Assembly: GCA_018241225.1 (NCBI GenBank)
Contig: JAFEEG010000026.1
Coordinates: 1 to 64,000 of the forward strand
From: Pseudomonadota bacterium
GTDB lineage: Bacteria > Pseudomonadota > Gammaproteobacteria > Burkholderiales > Burkholderiaceae_C
Length of the DNA stretch: 64,000 bases
Direction of reading: 5' to 3'
Part shown: positions 27,366 through 36,773 of the stretch, piece after piece
How the letters are laid out: each line of letters opens with the position of its first letter
Position numbering within the stretch: the first letter of the stretch is position 1
Notes under the pieces: model-generated
What the model saw: the letters and a program-made list of their open reading frames with translations, nothing else
What the model was told of the DNA's origin: nothing
Database searches by the model: none
Position numbers and translations under genes: made by a program

Positions 27366-28378
27366 CGACCCAGGCCACCTCGACTGCGCGCCCCTTCGGA
27401 TTCGGCTTCAACCGAGCACCCGCTGCAGCACCGGCTCAACCGACCGCGGCCCCCGCGCCGGCCTGGGCAGCTCCCCTCGAGGCGAGCAGCCAGGGGCAGG
27501 TGCCCGCCGCTGATGTGGCCACCACGCGAGAGCCGACGGGCGAGATCGAGCGTCTGACGATCATGCTGCCCAGCGGTGGCCGCGAAGGCCAGGTCTTCGG
27601 GGGCGTGTTCGGCAAGATGGTGGGCACCAAGTTCCAGACCGACGAGCTGCTCAAGCGCATCTACCTGCTGCAGCTGGTCGACGGCTCGGAGCCGGGCGAA
27701 GGCATCGATCAGGCTCGTCGCGACGTCATGGCTGCCACGGGCGGCATGCCGGAGACCGTCACCATCTCGGTCCCGGTCGAGATCCTGCCCGCGATGAAGG
27801 CCACCTTGGCCCACCTGAGCGGCGCGCGCTGGGAGCAGCTGTTCGAGCGGGTGATCGAGACCTCGAACCCCATGACCAAGTTCGCCCTGGCCAACGAGGC
27901 GCGCATCGCAAAGGAAGCGGTGGCCCAGATCACCCAGACCGGCGGCGAGCTCTTCACCGTGCAGATCGCAGCTCCCAGCGGCGTGCGCTTCACCGCAGCC
28001 CAAGGCGACTACGACTACGAGGACGACGAGTACTTCCACGACTCGGGTCTGGTGGCCCTGCCTCATGCGGTCGAAGGTGACATCGTCACGAGCGCGGCCG
28101 CCGGCTACGTGGCACCGCAAGCCTCGGGCCATGACGTGCTCGCCGCGGCTTACCAGGGGCGCCAGGCGGGTGACAACGTCGCTTTCCAGAACGTGCAGCT
28201 GTTCACGGTGATCGCCGGCGATGCTGTGACAGCGCAGCGCGTGCTGGCCCTGATCCCCACATCCCTCAAGCAGCCCACGGCCCAGACCGTGACCGACGTG
28301 TTCGTCAACGGCCAAGCCTTCGTGCACACGCAGCCGCTGCTTGACGACGAAGGTGGCGCCGGCGACGTCCCGCGCTGA
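27362..28378 (+). CDS. Unknown 338-residue protein with N-terminal GFGF motif
   Basis: The N-terminus reads ARPFGFGFNRAP (GFGF at about 13-16), followed by a Pro/Ala linker to residue 60, then a folded region (IERLTIMLPSGGREGQVFGGVFGKMVGTKFQ) of unknown family. An acidic patch (DYDYEDDEYFHD) lies in the last third. It is translationally coupled to the gene before it and is 39 bases upstream of the primase. The GFGF motif links it to the DnaB, loader, primase and RecG-like proteins of the same plasmid. Confidence 0.6.
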   Translation: MTTQATSTARPFGFGFNRAPAAAPAQPTAAPAPAWAAPLEASSQGQVPAADVATTREPTGEIERLTIMLPSGGREGQVFGGVFGKMVGTKFQTDELLKRIYLLQLVDGSEPGEGIDQARRDVMAATGGMPETVTISVPVEILPAMKATLAHLSGARWEQLFERVIETSNPMTKFALANEARIAKEAVAQITQTGGELFTVQIAAPSGVRFTAAQGDYDYEDDEYFHDSGLVALPHAVEGDIVTSAAAGYVAPQASGHDVLAAAYQGRQAGDNVAFQNVQLFTVIAGDAVTAQRVLALIPTSLKQPTAQTVTDVFVNGQAFVHTQPLLDDEGGAGDVPR

Positions 28379-28417
28379 GGGTAGGTCGATAGTGGTGGCG
28401 GCACGGAGCAACGAACG

Positions 28418-31400
28418 GTGCACGAGACAGGGACACTATTCGAAGACGACCTGCTCCTTGAGCAGGATGGACGCGCAAGCCTCGCGATCCCGACCCTTCC
28501 CGGCACGATCATCGGCGGTGTATGCGAGGCGGAGCGCTCACTGGGCATCGAGAGTCTTTCGGGGCAGGAGCGCGCGGTGCGAGGCTTCTTCGCCGTGCTT
28601 CGCTCATTGGGCGATGGTCGCAAGCAGCAGAAGATCTTCCATCTTGGCCTGCTGAGGGAAGTCGTCTCGGCCATCGAGTCGACCCGCACAGCCGACATTT
28701 ACCTGGGCAATGCCACCTATGCGTCGGCCCGCTCGCGCCGGGTCACCAATGTCCGCGCGCTGCAGGTGGCCTGGGTGGACGTGGACTGCTACAACCAGGG
28801 CCTGACGCCGACTCCCGAGCTGGTCGACCGCCTGGTGGAGCGCGCGCGCTTCGCTGGGGTGCCAGCTCCGACCCACATCATCTGCTCGGGCCGAGGCCTC
28901 TATTTGAAGTGGCTACTGGACGCCCCGGTGCGCGATTCTGGCCTGAGGGCCTGGGGCTCGCTCCAAGCCGGCCTGAGCGCGCTGTACCGCGATGTCGGAG
29001 CCGACTTCGCCGCCATCGACCAGGCCCGCGTGCTGCGCTTGGTCGGCAGCATCAACAGCAAGGTCGCCCAAAACAATCGCCGCGCCGATCCAGCCATGGT
29101 GGGCGTAGTCTGGGATTGCGGCCGCCGCTACACCTTCACCGAACTGTGCTTGGCCGTGTCCCAGCTGGACGTGGGGCATGCACCTCAGCAGAACGCCTCG
29201 CGCGCCAAGGCTTTTCACCAGGTGGGGGCCGAGAGAGCAGGGAACTTCCTGCTGCCGCCCGAGCTGCGCGGCAACCTCCAAGTCCTGCACCACTACGGCA
29301 TCGAACGTAACCCGAACCTGGACCTGGAGCTAAAGGCGAAGGCCGAGGGCAAGAGCGGCATGTCCGCTGCCACCCTCAACTGGTGCCGATTCCTGGATCT
29401 GCGCGACCTGTTCCTGCGTCGGGCTGAAGCCTCAGGCGCAACCGGCATTGAAGAGGGGGCGCGCGACCTGGCGATGCTCTGGATGGTGAACTTCCTGGCG
29501 CACGCGCGCATGGTTCGTTCGAGCAACGTGTTCCAGGAGGTCGAAGAGCTCCTCCCTGCGTTCTCCGGCGTCGGCCTCGACGGGCCGCGGGGCTTCGAGT
29601 CTCCCCGGACCTCCGGAAGCCTGAGCACCCTCATCTGCAAGATGAAAGCCAGCGAGGCCGGCAAGCGGGTGCGATTCGGTGGCCAGCTATTTGATACCAA
29701 GTACACGCCCTCCAACGACTACCTGATCAACCTCTTTCGCATCTCCTCGGACGAAATGAAGGGCATGCGCACCATCATCGACTCTGGGGAGAAGCAGTGC
29801 AGGGCGGACAGCAAGGTGCCTGGGCGCAGCGAGCGGCGCCAGGCGCGCCAATCCTGGAATGAGAAGGCGCTGCAGATGCGGGCTGAGAACGCCCAGGCGG
29901 CGGACGCCGGCGAAGCCTCAATTCCTCCCAGAAAACTCGTTTCCCACATCGCGCAGGCCGTAGGCGTGGACCCCAAGCAGCTGCGCCAGTTCTTCACCAG
30001 GCACGACGCGTCGGCGGCTCTGAAGGAACAGCGCAAGCTCGAAGGCACCCCAGCCCGCAAGTCCCGAATGGTGCCCGCCCCGTTCGGTGACCAAGCCACT
30101 GAACATCTCCATGCGCAGCCGAACTCTTCCCTGAATGAGCTGAACCAGCAAACGGTCATTCGCGTCGCCCACGCCGCCCAGGCCGAGGAGGAAGCGCTTT
30201 TGAAGGGCTCGGACGCATACAAGGAGGTCATGGCCAGGTTCGCACGCCGGATCGCTGATGCCCCCGAACGGCCTGCCGATTCGGTGCTCAAGGATCCGCC
30301 GGGCGACCAACTGCCCGCGACCGCAGTTGGGAAGGATCCTGCCGCGCAAGGCAGCTTGGAGGTAACGCGCGAAATAATTCGCCGAATGATATGTATGCGC
30401 GACAACTTGTCGTCCAAAGGAGCCACCATGCCGCCTGCCTCGTCCACAGCCGAACCGTTGAGCAGCCCCACAGGGGGCGCAGTCGCCGTCGTTGCTGCCC
30501 CGCCCAAGCCCTCGAAGCGGGATCTGCTGAACAGAGCGCGAATCGCGGTGAGCAAAACGCCGGCGGCGACCCCGCCGAGCGTTCCCGGTGAGACCAGCGC
30601 CGGCCCCGCGCCGGCGGCCCCGACTCCTCAGGTCACGCACCAGGCGGGATCCGAGCCGATCGCGACGAACGTCATTCCGGCTGACATTGGCGAAGCCTGG
30701 GGCGGATTCGCGCTGGAGGAGGGCATTCCGGCGGGCATGCCCGATCTCGACGATGGCTATCTGGATTCGCTCGATCCCGGGCGGGACAGCATGTCCAGGA
30801 GCCATAAGGACTCGGCATCGACATTCCCCGCCCCCGAAGTACATGCCGCCGCGGCGCCCGCGCCGGTGCTGGGCTTTGGCCGGCCTCGCGAGGGCAGGGC
30901 AGTGGGCCAGGTGCCGTCGAGCCCGACTGGCCTCAGCGCCAAGGCTCCTGCGCCGGCCGCGCCCCAAGGATCTGCGCCACTGGCATTCAAGCCGGCGGCA
31001 GCCGGCGCTGGAACCGGGTTTGGCCTCTCCCCCCTGCAGGCACGCGCACATGGCCAGGCGCTGGACTTCGCCAAGCTCTTCAACGATCCGACCTACGACG
31101 CTCAGGGTGTCCAGGTGGGGTACCCCACGCGCGACGCCTGGCCGCAGGACGATGTCGCCGCGGGCAGCTGGTTTCCCAGCGCCGAGTGGGCCCAGGCCCG
31201 GCAGCCCGATCGTGAGCTCCCTCATGGCCACATCGTGATCGAGCTGCAGGTTGGCAATCCGATCACCTCGGCGCTGTTCAAGATCCCGCGCGTCGCCACC
31301 GCGGCCCCGCAGCACGCTGCACCGCAGGTGGTGAACGGCAAGGTGGTCAAGAAGGAGGCGTGGCAGGGCCTGGATGACGCCATGAACGATGCGCTGGCGG

Positions 31401-31687
31401 ACACCATCGTCGTGTCGCGCAAGAGCCCGGTGGACGACGCATGGCGAGGCGCCGTTGAAGGCGGCATCGAAATCCTACGAGGCGGCGTCAGCAGCTACTT
31501 CCGCATCATCCGCCCACGTGCGCACTACACCGACCCGGACAAGTTCATCTTCATCAACGCCAAGCTGCAGCTGCGCGGATCGCTCGGCCAGAAGGGCGCG
31601 CGTGCCGTGCCGCTGGAGGCCGGGCACGTCCAAGAAGTCGAAGAGGACGCCGACGGCGTGGCCGCAGAGGGAGTACCCCATGCGTGA
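28418..31687 (+). CDS. Very long AEP-superfamily primase-like replication protein
   Basis: The 1089-residue protein starts at GTG with GGAG upstream. The N-terminal 250 residues carry archaeo-eukaryotic primase motifs as in plasmid RepB-type primases: VDVDC (120-124), a CSGRGLYLKWLL element (156-167) and DQARVLRLVGSINSK (201-215). A helical region to about residue 560 follows, then about 330 residues of Pro/Ala-rich linker with two Phe-Gly motifs (LGFG about 818-821, GFG about 867-869), and a separate C-terminal domain (about 890-1085) of unknown family. A strong internal start at 30428 may also yield the C-terminal 419 residues alone. It would prime lagging-strand or recipient-strand synthesis. 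Confidence 0.75.
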   Translation: MHETGTLFEDDLLLEQDGRASLAIPTLPGTIIGGVCEAERSLGIESLSGQERAVRGFFAVLRSLGDGRKQQKIFHLGLLREVVSAIESTRTADIYLGNATYASARSRRVTNVRALQVAWVDVDCYNQGLTPTPELVDRLVERARFAGVPAPTHIICSGRGLYLKWLLDAPVRDSGLRAWGSLQAGLSALYRDVGADFAAIDQARVLRLVGSINSKVAQNNRRADPAMVGVVWDCGRRYTFTELCLAVSQLDVGHAPQQNASRAKAFHQVGAERAGNFLLPPELRGNLQVLHHYGIERNPNLDLELKAKAEGKSGMSAATLNWCRFLDLRDLFLRRAEASGATGIEEGARDLAMLWMVNFLAHARMVRSSNVFQEVEELLPAFSGVGLDGPRGFESPRTSGSLSTLICKMKASEAGKRVRFGGQLFDTKYTPSNDYLINLFRISSDEMKGMRTIIDSGEKQCRADSKVPGRSERRQARQSWNEKALQMRAENAQAADAGEASIPPRKLVSHIAQAVGVDPKQLRQFFTRHDASAALKEQRKLEGTPARKSRMVPAPFGDQATEHLHAQPNSSLNELNQQTVIRVAHAAQAEEEALLKGSDAYKEVMARFARRIADAPERPADSVLKDPPGDQLPATAVGKDPAAQGSLEVTREIIRRMICMRDNLSSKGATMPPASSTAEPLSSPTGGAVAVVAAPPKPSKRDLLNRARIAVSKTPAATPPSVPGETSAGPAPAAPTPQVTHQAGSEPIATNVIPADIGEAWGGFALEEGIPAGMPDLDDGYLDSLDPGRDSMSRSHKDSASTFPAPEVHAAAAPAPVLGFGRPREGRAVGQVPSSPTGLSAKAPAPAAPQGSAPLAFKPAAAGAGTGFGLSPLQARAHGQALDFAKLFNDPTYDAQGVQVGYPTRDAWPQDDVAAGSWFPSAEWAQARQPDRELPHGHIVIELQVGNPITSALFKIPRVATAAPQHAAPQVVNGKVVKKEAWQGLDDAMNDALADTIVVSRKSPVDDAWRGAVEGGIEILRGGVSSYFRIIRPRAHYTDPDKFIFINAKLQLRGSLGQKGARAVPLEAGHVQEVEEDADGVAAEGVPHA
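30400..30430 (+). promoter_or_regulatory. Internal in-frame start with palindrome and strong Shine-Dalgarno
   Basis: Inside the primase gene, a perfect 13-bp palindrome (CGACAA-C-TTGTCG, 30400-30412) is followed by AAAGGAG and then an ATG at 30428 in the same reading frame, codon 671. The 35 bases upstream are unusually AT-rich for this gene. A separate 419-residue C-terminal product is plausible. Confidence 0.5.
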
Positions 31688-31990
31688 TCAGAGCCCGATC
31701 GGCCAGGCAGCCACCGATCAGTTCGATCTCGGCACCCGCCCATGGTCGCGGAGGATGAGATCGCCTACACCGGAGCAGCGCTTGAGTGCCAGCTGCAGGC
31801 CCGCAGAGCAGGGCGTGTCTTCGCCGCGCCCGCCGGCACCGAGCGGCAAGCTTCGCAAGCGCGTGTCACCTTGAGCTATCGAGACCTGCTCCAGGCGCTT
31901 TCAATTGCTGCAGCGGATCAGCGTGGGGGCGGCCTCGCCGCGGCACTAGGCCGGCGCGTAGGCCGATGCGTTCGCCACCCGCCCGCGTAG
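31680..31990 (+). pseudogene. Possible frameshifted small gene after the primase
   Basis: An ATG at 31680 overlaps the primase stop (ATGCGTGA) and starts MRDQSPIGQAATDQFDLG. Another frame, from ATG 31742, reads VAEDEIAYTGAALECQLQARRAGRV and YRDLLQALSIAAADQ, which looks more protein-like. The two may be one gene broken by a frameshift near 31740. Neither part has a recognised family, and the 3' end overlaps the gene on the other strand. Confidence 0.3.
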
Positions 31991-32467
31991 ACATTTCGAC
32001 CACAGGAGCCGCTGCAACTCGGGCGGCACCTCCTTCCACGAGACCAACTGGATGCCAGCTGCTTCATAGTCGCCCTTCGCCGACATGGCCGCGTAGTTCT
32101 CGTGAAAGGTGACAAGGTGGACCTCTTCGCAGTCCACGATCGTGGACAAGAACTCCTCGGGGTCGTTGATCTCCTCGGCCAGGTGCCGCTCCACCAGTTG
32201 GGTCAAGGTGGTCTGTATCCGCTTGAAGTGCTCCAGACGCCAGGTCACGCCTTCCTCCTCAATCGCTGCCTTCGACGCCAGGCCCGAGAAGAGGCGCAGC
32301 TTGGTGGCCAGGCGCACGCCAGCGACGTGTGCGTACCAGGCCCTGGCCATTGAGGACGTTGTGTTGGGCCGTCGCGCGAGCCACATCACTTCCTCGTAGA
32401 TCGAGTGCAGCCTCGCTTTAACCTCTTGGGGCAGGACCGGCTTCTGGGTGTTGAGTGAGTTGTTCAT
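31946..32467 (-). CDS. Unknown 173-residue helical protein
   Basis: Starting at MNNSLNTQ, the protein is mostly helical with no recognised family: LPQEVKARLHSIYEEVMWLARRP, RLATKLRLFSGLASKAAIEEE and LEHFKRIQTTLTQLVERHLAEEIND. It has no signal or membrane segment. It is the only minus-strand gene between the primase and the RecG-like gene, with its own leader at 32468-32735. The protein-like sequence and well-defined start make it a probable real gene. Function unknown. Confidence 0.55.
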   Translation of the reverse strand: MNNSLNTQKPVLPQEVKARLHSIYEEVMWLARRPNTTSSMARAWYAHVAGVRLATKLRLFSGLASKAAIEEEGVTWRLEHFKRIQTTLTQLVERHLAEEINDPEEFLSTIVDCEEVHLVTFHENYAAMSAKGDYEAAGIQLVSWKEVPPELQRLLWSKCLRGRVANASAYAPA

Positions 32468-32735
32468 GGGCTCCACTCCGGGTATCACCGCGAGTGTGTC
32501 ACTTGTCACCAGCCGGACGCGCGCGCAAAATCACGCCCGCAATGGCAATTGCCGGCCGCGAGGCCAATGAGAACGAAGGGCGCGAGCGCCGAGAAGCGAA
32601 AAGCACCGGCGACTCGCCTGCCCGCAACGCGCACTGCCGCTGCGCCGTTCACGCAATAGCTCTTCTGACCTTGCGCGCTTCCTTCTCGCGCAGATATTCT
32701 GGTGCGGAACATTCCTGTCGCGATTCGCGATCTGC

Positions 32736-35267
32736 ATGGCTACCGCATCGACACTCCTCTCCCGCCTGAAGCTCACTGACCCGGACCTCGCGCTCCTGTG
32801 CGTGCCGTCCGAGTACGTGGACTGCGGCCGCTCGATCACGCGCCTGCGAGATGCGGACACCTCGGGGAAGGTCTCGCAGCTTCTGAGTCTGGCCGTCACG
32901 GGTGAAGTGAAGGCTGTGCGGCGCGACAAGCGCACGGTGATGTCCCACGGGAAGATCGTGCAGTCGCTCGAGGAGTTGCAGGACGAGCCGTTTGCTGTGT
33001 GGAAGAACATCGGGCGCCTGCAGCTCGAGCTGGTGGACCAGGCAGGACAGACCGCCAAGCTGAGCTCGTTCCAGCCGCTCGGCTGGCGTTCCATCCGAGT
33101 GGGCCAGACGCTGCACTTCATCGGCACGACCAAGTGGTTCGGCGACGAGCTGTGCATCTCGTCGGAGCTGGAGCCTCCGAGCGAGGCGATCGGCGGAATC
33201 TGGACGCGCTACGCCGGCATCCCAGGCCAGATCTCCGCCGAGAGCATCGCTGAGATGGTGCACGCGGTGCGCTACAAGGACGCTGCCTACCTGAAGGCCG
33301 CGCGCGAGATCGTCTCGGCCATGCAGCTGGATGAGGTGGCGGTGCTCGAGCTCGTGCAGTACGACCAGACCGAGCAGCCGGCCAGCGTGCCGAAGTTCGA
33401 ACGCCTGGGCGATCTCCTTGGGGCACTTCATCTGCCGCGAACAGTGCAGGGGGGCGCGCGCGCGCTCCAGCTTGCGCAGCGCATTTCCGCAGCTTCGATC
33501 CGCACCGCGGCGCGTTCGCAAAGCATCCGGCATGCTCACCGGGACGCCCCTCTTATCGTTCCAGACCAGCAAGTGCTGGACCTGGCGGCAACTCAGCCCG
33601 AGACGCTGTCGCAGGACCAGAAGGTGGCCATCCTGGGCATCGCTAACGGGCTGCGCTCGCCGGTGCCAATGAACGCGCTGCTCTCTGGCGATGTCGGTAC
33701 CGGCAAGACACTGGCCTTCCTGCTTCCGGCGGTGGTCGCTCATCAGAACGGCGCTCTGGTGGCCATCGTGGCGCCCACCATCATCCTGGCCAACCAGATT
33801 GCCAAGCAGATCGCACGGCGCTTCGGCGCCGTGATCCGTGGCGTGGAGCGCGTTGAGGCTGGCAAGAAGATCCAGAACCCTGGCCACATCCTGATAGGCA
33901 CGAGTGGCCTCACCGGAGCATGCGCGAAGGCGAACCTGGTGCCCAACCTGGTGATCCTGGACGAGCAGCACAAGTTGTCGGTGCAGACCCGCAGCGCACT
34001 GGTTGGGCCGGCCACGCACGTGCTCGAGGCGACGGCCACGCCGATTCCCCGTTCGCTGGCCACCGTGTTCTTCGATGGCCTGGACGTGTTCTCCCTGCGC
34101 CAGGCGCCCGTGGAGCGGCAGATCACGAGCCACGTAATCGATGTGGCCAACCGCGGTCAGGTCAGCCGCGCCATTCGCGACACCATCGCTGGTGGGCGCC
34201 GCGTGCTGGTGGTCTACCCCCGCCTGGACACCGTAGAGATCACGAAGAAGTCCAAGACGAAGAAGGGCGAGCAGCTGGATCTGAACAGCGCGCCGGCGCC
34301 GGCGCTGACCCGCGCCGCGCAGGGCGTGCTGGAAGCGGCAGCGACCTTCGAGCAGGCCTTCCCCGGCAAGGTCGCGGTGCTGCACGGCGAGCTTTCCGAC
34401 GAGGACAAGGAAAGGGAAATCGAGCAGGTGCGCAGGCTGGAGAAGCCCCTGGCAGTCGCTTCGGTGGTGGTCGAGACCGGCATCGACATTCCCGACATCG
34501 GGCTGGTCGTCGTGCGCGACGCGGACCAGCTCGGGCTGTCGCAGCTGCACCAGTTGCGCGGCCGCCTGGTGCGCAACGGCGGCGCCGCCGACTTCTTCAT
34601 GATGGTCGAGTCGATCGACAACCTCGAGGACGCCGCTCTGGAGCGCCTGGTGGCCTGCCGCCTCACCACCGACGGCTATCGACTGGCCGAGATAGACATG
34701 CGGCAGCGCGGCTTCGGCTCCTACGTGGATGACAGCCAGACGGGCAACACTCAGGGTGTCTTTCGCCTCACGAAGATCGCTCCGGCGGACTTCTTGGGCA
34801 TGGCCAACGAGACCGCGACGGGGTCGTCCGTAGATGCCGAGGAGCTGCGCGACATCAAGGAGGCCGAGGCGCTCATGAAGCGTGTGGTTCGCGAGGCCCA
34901 GGAACTGCGCCAGCGGCTCGCTGCGCCTGGTGGGTTCGGCGAGACGAGCGCGGCTGCAGTTGTGCCTGCAGTTCGTTGCGCCCCGCACGGATCTGTGCTG
35001 ACCCGCCCGCCGGCGCGCCCGGCTCCGCGCCCACTTGTGCCGGCTCCAGTTCCAGTGCCTGGCCAGCCTCTCGGATTCCGGGCGCTCCCCAGCACCCCGA
35101 AGCCGCCCGTGGCGCCGCCGCGCGCGCTGCCGGCCGGCGCCCTGGAGCGGATGCAGGCGGGCTTCAACTTCGAAGCAGCCGAGCCGCGGCCGGAAGCCGC
35201 ACCGCCGGCGAATCCTTCGGTGATTCCGGGCTTCCCGCCGCGGCGCACCGCTCCAACTCGCTCTTGA
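32736..35267 (+). CDS. RecG-like superfamily 2 DNA helicase with long Pro-rich tail
   Basis: The 843-residue protein has an N-terminal OB/wedge-like region, then RecG-type helicase motifs: Walker A GDVGTGKT (318-325), DEQH box (409-412), the EATATPIPRSLA motif III and QLHQLRGRLVR near the end. VVVETGIDIPDIGLVVV is the RecG/Mfd motif V. It would remodel forks or branched DNA. The last 110 residues are a Pro/Ala tail with PLGFRALP and AGFNFEAAEP, which resembles the Phe-Gly motif seen elsewhere on the plasmid. It is a plasmid-specific relative rather than the chromosomal RecG. Confidence 0.82.
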   Translation: MATASTLLSRLKLTDPDLALLCVPSEYVDCGRSITRLRDADTSGKVSQLLSLAVTGEVKAVRRDKRTVMSHGKIVQSLEELQDEPFAVWKNIGRLQLELVDQAGQTAKLSSFQPLGWRSIRVGQTLHFIGTTKWFGDELCISSELEPPSEAIGGIWTRYAGIPGQISAESIAEMVHAVRYKDAAYLKAAREIVSAMQLDEVAVLELVQYDQTEQPASVPKFERLGDLLGALHLPRTVQGGARALQLAQRISAASIRTAARSQSIRHAHRDAPLIVPDQQVLDLAATQPETLSQDQKVAILGIANGLRSPVPMNALLSGDVGTGKTLAFLLPAVVAHQNGALVAIVAPTIILANQIAKQIARRFGAVIRGVERVEAGKKIQNPGHILIGTSGLTGACAKANLVPNLVILDEQHKLSVQTRSALVGPATHVLEATATPIPRSLATVFFDGLDVFSLRQAPVERQITSHVIDVANRGQVSRAIRDTIAGGRRVLVVYPRLDTVEITKKSKTKKGEQLDLNSAPAPALTRAAQGVLEAAATFEQAFPGKVAVLHGELSDEDKEREIEQVRRLEKPLAVASVVVETGIDIPDIGLVVVRDADQLGLSQLHQLRGRLVRNGGAADFFMMVESIDNLEDAALERLVACRLTTDGYRLAEIDMRQRGFGSYVDDSQTGNTQGVFRLTKIAPADFLGMANETATGSSVDAEELRDIKEAEALMKRVVREAQELRQRLAAPGGFGETSAAAVVPAVRCAPHGSVLTRPPARPAPRPLVPAPVPVPGQPLGFRALPSTPKPPVAPPRALPAGALERMQAGFNFEAAEPRPEAAPPANPSVIPGFPPRRTAPTRS

Positions 35268-35381
35268 TCACTTCACGGACCACGGCCTCAACCTTCCATC
35301 CTATGACCGCTCACATCCACAGCTCCTGCCCCATCGCGCCCCGCTCCCAGGAGACCTTCGTGGAGTAGTCCACGATCGGCG

Positions 35382-35792
35382 GTGAGCGCCGCCGGTTCGA
35401 ATTCAACCGAGAGGTTCTGTGGCTACAGGAGTCCGAGTCGCAGGCGCCTTGTGCACGGCGGCCAGGTGCTCACGGAGTGCTCGACCTACAACGACTGCTA
35501 CGGCTACCGCGCATCTGCTGACAGCCTGGAGAAGGAAGCGGCGCGCGAGGCGCAGGCCTACGGCATCACCCGGCAGAGCACGCTGGTCCTGGAGGTCGTG
35601 GCGCGGGTGTATCAGGTGCCGGTGATCGAGGCCGAGGAGGCAGCCCTGCACAACCGGACCAAGCCTGCCAAAGCCAAGGCCCCGTGGGCCCATGTGCCCG
35701 ACCACTGGGGCAAGGAGGTCTTCGAAGACGGACAGAAGCCTTCTCTAGCTCATTTGAGCATGGAAGAAGAGGTGTCTGGTCCTCCAAGATGA
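35382..35792 (+). CDS. Unknown small protein (low confidence)
   Basis: A 136-residue frame starting at GTG reads STYNDCYGYRASADSLEKEAAREAQAYGITRQSTLVLEVVARVYQVPVIEAEEAALHNR, which looks like a real helical protein in its middle part. The first 25 residues and the last 20 do not. The start is uncertain and no family is recognised. Confidence 0.35.
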   Translation: MSAAGSNSTERFCGYRSPSRRRLVHGGQVLTECSTYNDCYGYRASADSLEKEAAREAQAYGITRQSTLVLEVVARVYQVPVIEAEEAALHNRTKPAKAKAPWAHVPDHWGKEVFEDGQKPSLAHLSMEEEVSGPPR

Positions 35793-35891
35793 GGCGCTGC
35801 GTTGAGAGCAGCCGATGGAGGGGCGCAGCGGCTCTGCCGCTGCGGTTTTAACTCGTGACCTCATGCAACGTCACGCTGCCCGGGCGACTTG

Positions 35892-36032
35892 TCAGTTCAA
35901 CGTGATGTTGGCCTGCTTGATGGTTTTTCGCCAGCGGTCCATGTCGCCACGCAGCAATTCCTCGAACTGAGCTGGAGTGCCACCTGCAGTGGAGACCTCA
36001 TCCTGCGCGAGGCGCGCCTTGACCTCAGGTAC
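35892..36032 (-). pseudogene. C-terminal relic of a Bug/TctC-type solute-binding protein
   Basis: The last 46 residues of this frame (VKARLAQDEVSTAGGTPAQFEELLRGDMDRWRKTIKQANITLN plus a few) match the extreme C-terminus of tripartite tricarboxylate transporter receptors (GxTPEQFxxxIRxDxxRW). The remaining 250 or so residues of such a protein are absent. It is a fragment of a chromosomal-type gene stranded on the plasmid. Confidence 0.65.
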
Positions 36033-36042
36033 CAGCCGCAAC

Positions 36043-36220
36043 TTCAGCGCGTGCACGGAGCTCTTCCCCGGCAAGATTCCCTCCGACGTCCGCTCGGTCA
36101 ACGCCGACTGGAAGCCGACCGCGCGGTGCGCCAACCATTACGCCGTCCTCTATTCAGCGCTCAGCAAGAGCCCCCTGGTGGTGGTCGAACGCCTGAGCCG
36201 TGCGCACATCAGCGACGCAG
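36043..36220 (+). pseudogene. Truncated DNA/RNA non-specific endonuclease relic
   Basis: The frame reads DWKPTARCANHYAVLYSALSKSPLVVVERLSRAHIS, matching the N-terminal part of NUC-type DNA/RNA non-specific endonucleases (CYxxFAVLHSGxSKTPLxxxERL). The signal peptide upstream and the catalytic DRGH region downstream are both missing. It abuts the solute-binding-protein relic, so two gene ends were joined here. Confidence 0.55.
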
Positions 36221-36398
36221 GTGAAGCTCCCATGGGCTACGCGGCATTCGCGAAGCGCACTGGATGGTCGCTCCCGGGCGCCGCCGGCGGCCAGCGCCAC
36301 GCAGCGGGTGAGTTCTGATGGCCGAGAAGGACGTTCTGGTCGATATCGAGGAGAGTCAGCCGCAGGCAGCAGTTCCGTTCGGGTCTGCAGGCGGTCGT

Positions 36399-36773
36399 TC
36401 ATTTGCACTTATGCACCTTGGTGGCGCCGGGGGAGGGCAGGGCAACGGGCTTGGAGTCGCCGGCGTGCCCCGGCTCGGCCCTGGCCCTGCGGGGCTTGGC
36501 CGGGGTGAACGTGATCGTCTCGCCGGCAGGGCACAGCTCGATCTTGCCGGTGCGCGGGTTGTGGCGGTTGCGGGCCTTGAACTCGGTGCGCTTGAACGAG
36601 CCGATGCCAGGCACCCAGCAGGTGCCGTTCACCATGGCGCAGTTGAGCACGCTGTTCATCATCCCGGTGAAGAAGGCGACGCTGAACTCAGGGGAGAGGT
36701 TCATGGCTTCCGCCTCCTTTCGGATGACGGCATTGGCGCTGTAGCGCAGCGACGCGCGACGCGGCGCGCTCAT
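36399..36773 (-). CDS. HU/IHF-family nucleoid protein
   Basis: The 124-residue protein contains the HU signature: VPGIGSFKRTEFKARNRHNPRTGKIELCPAGETITFTPAK, including the GxGSF turn and the basic beta-arm with RNPRTG. The N-terminal part (FSVAFFTGMMNSVLNCAMVNG) is more divergent, and a basic C-terminal tail is added. It starts inside the last bases of dnaB (4-base overlap), so it is translated with the helicase. It would bend or compact DNA at the plasmid origin or during transfer. Confidence 0.75.
   Translation of the reverse strand: MSAPRRASLRYSANAVIRKEAEAMNLSPEFSVAFFTGMMNSVLNCAMVNGTCWVPGIGSFKRTEFKARNRHNPRTGKIELCPAGETITFTPAKPRRARAEPGHAGDSKPVALPSPGATKVHKCK

Noticed and set aside
27116..28423. 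435-codon minus-strand frame opposite the 338-residue gene
   Set aside because: Its composition is Arg/His/Leu-rich as in antisense frames. The plus-strand genes overlap neatly and carry start signals.
32649..34988. Long 779-codon minus-strand frame opposite the RecG-like gene
   Set aside because: It is a high-GC antisense shadow. The plus-strand frame has all helicase motifs and the minus frame none.
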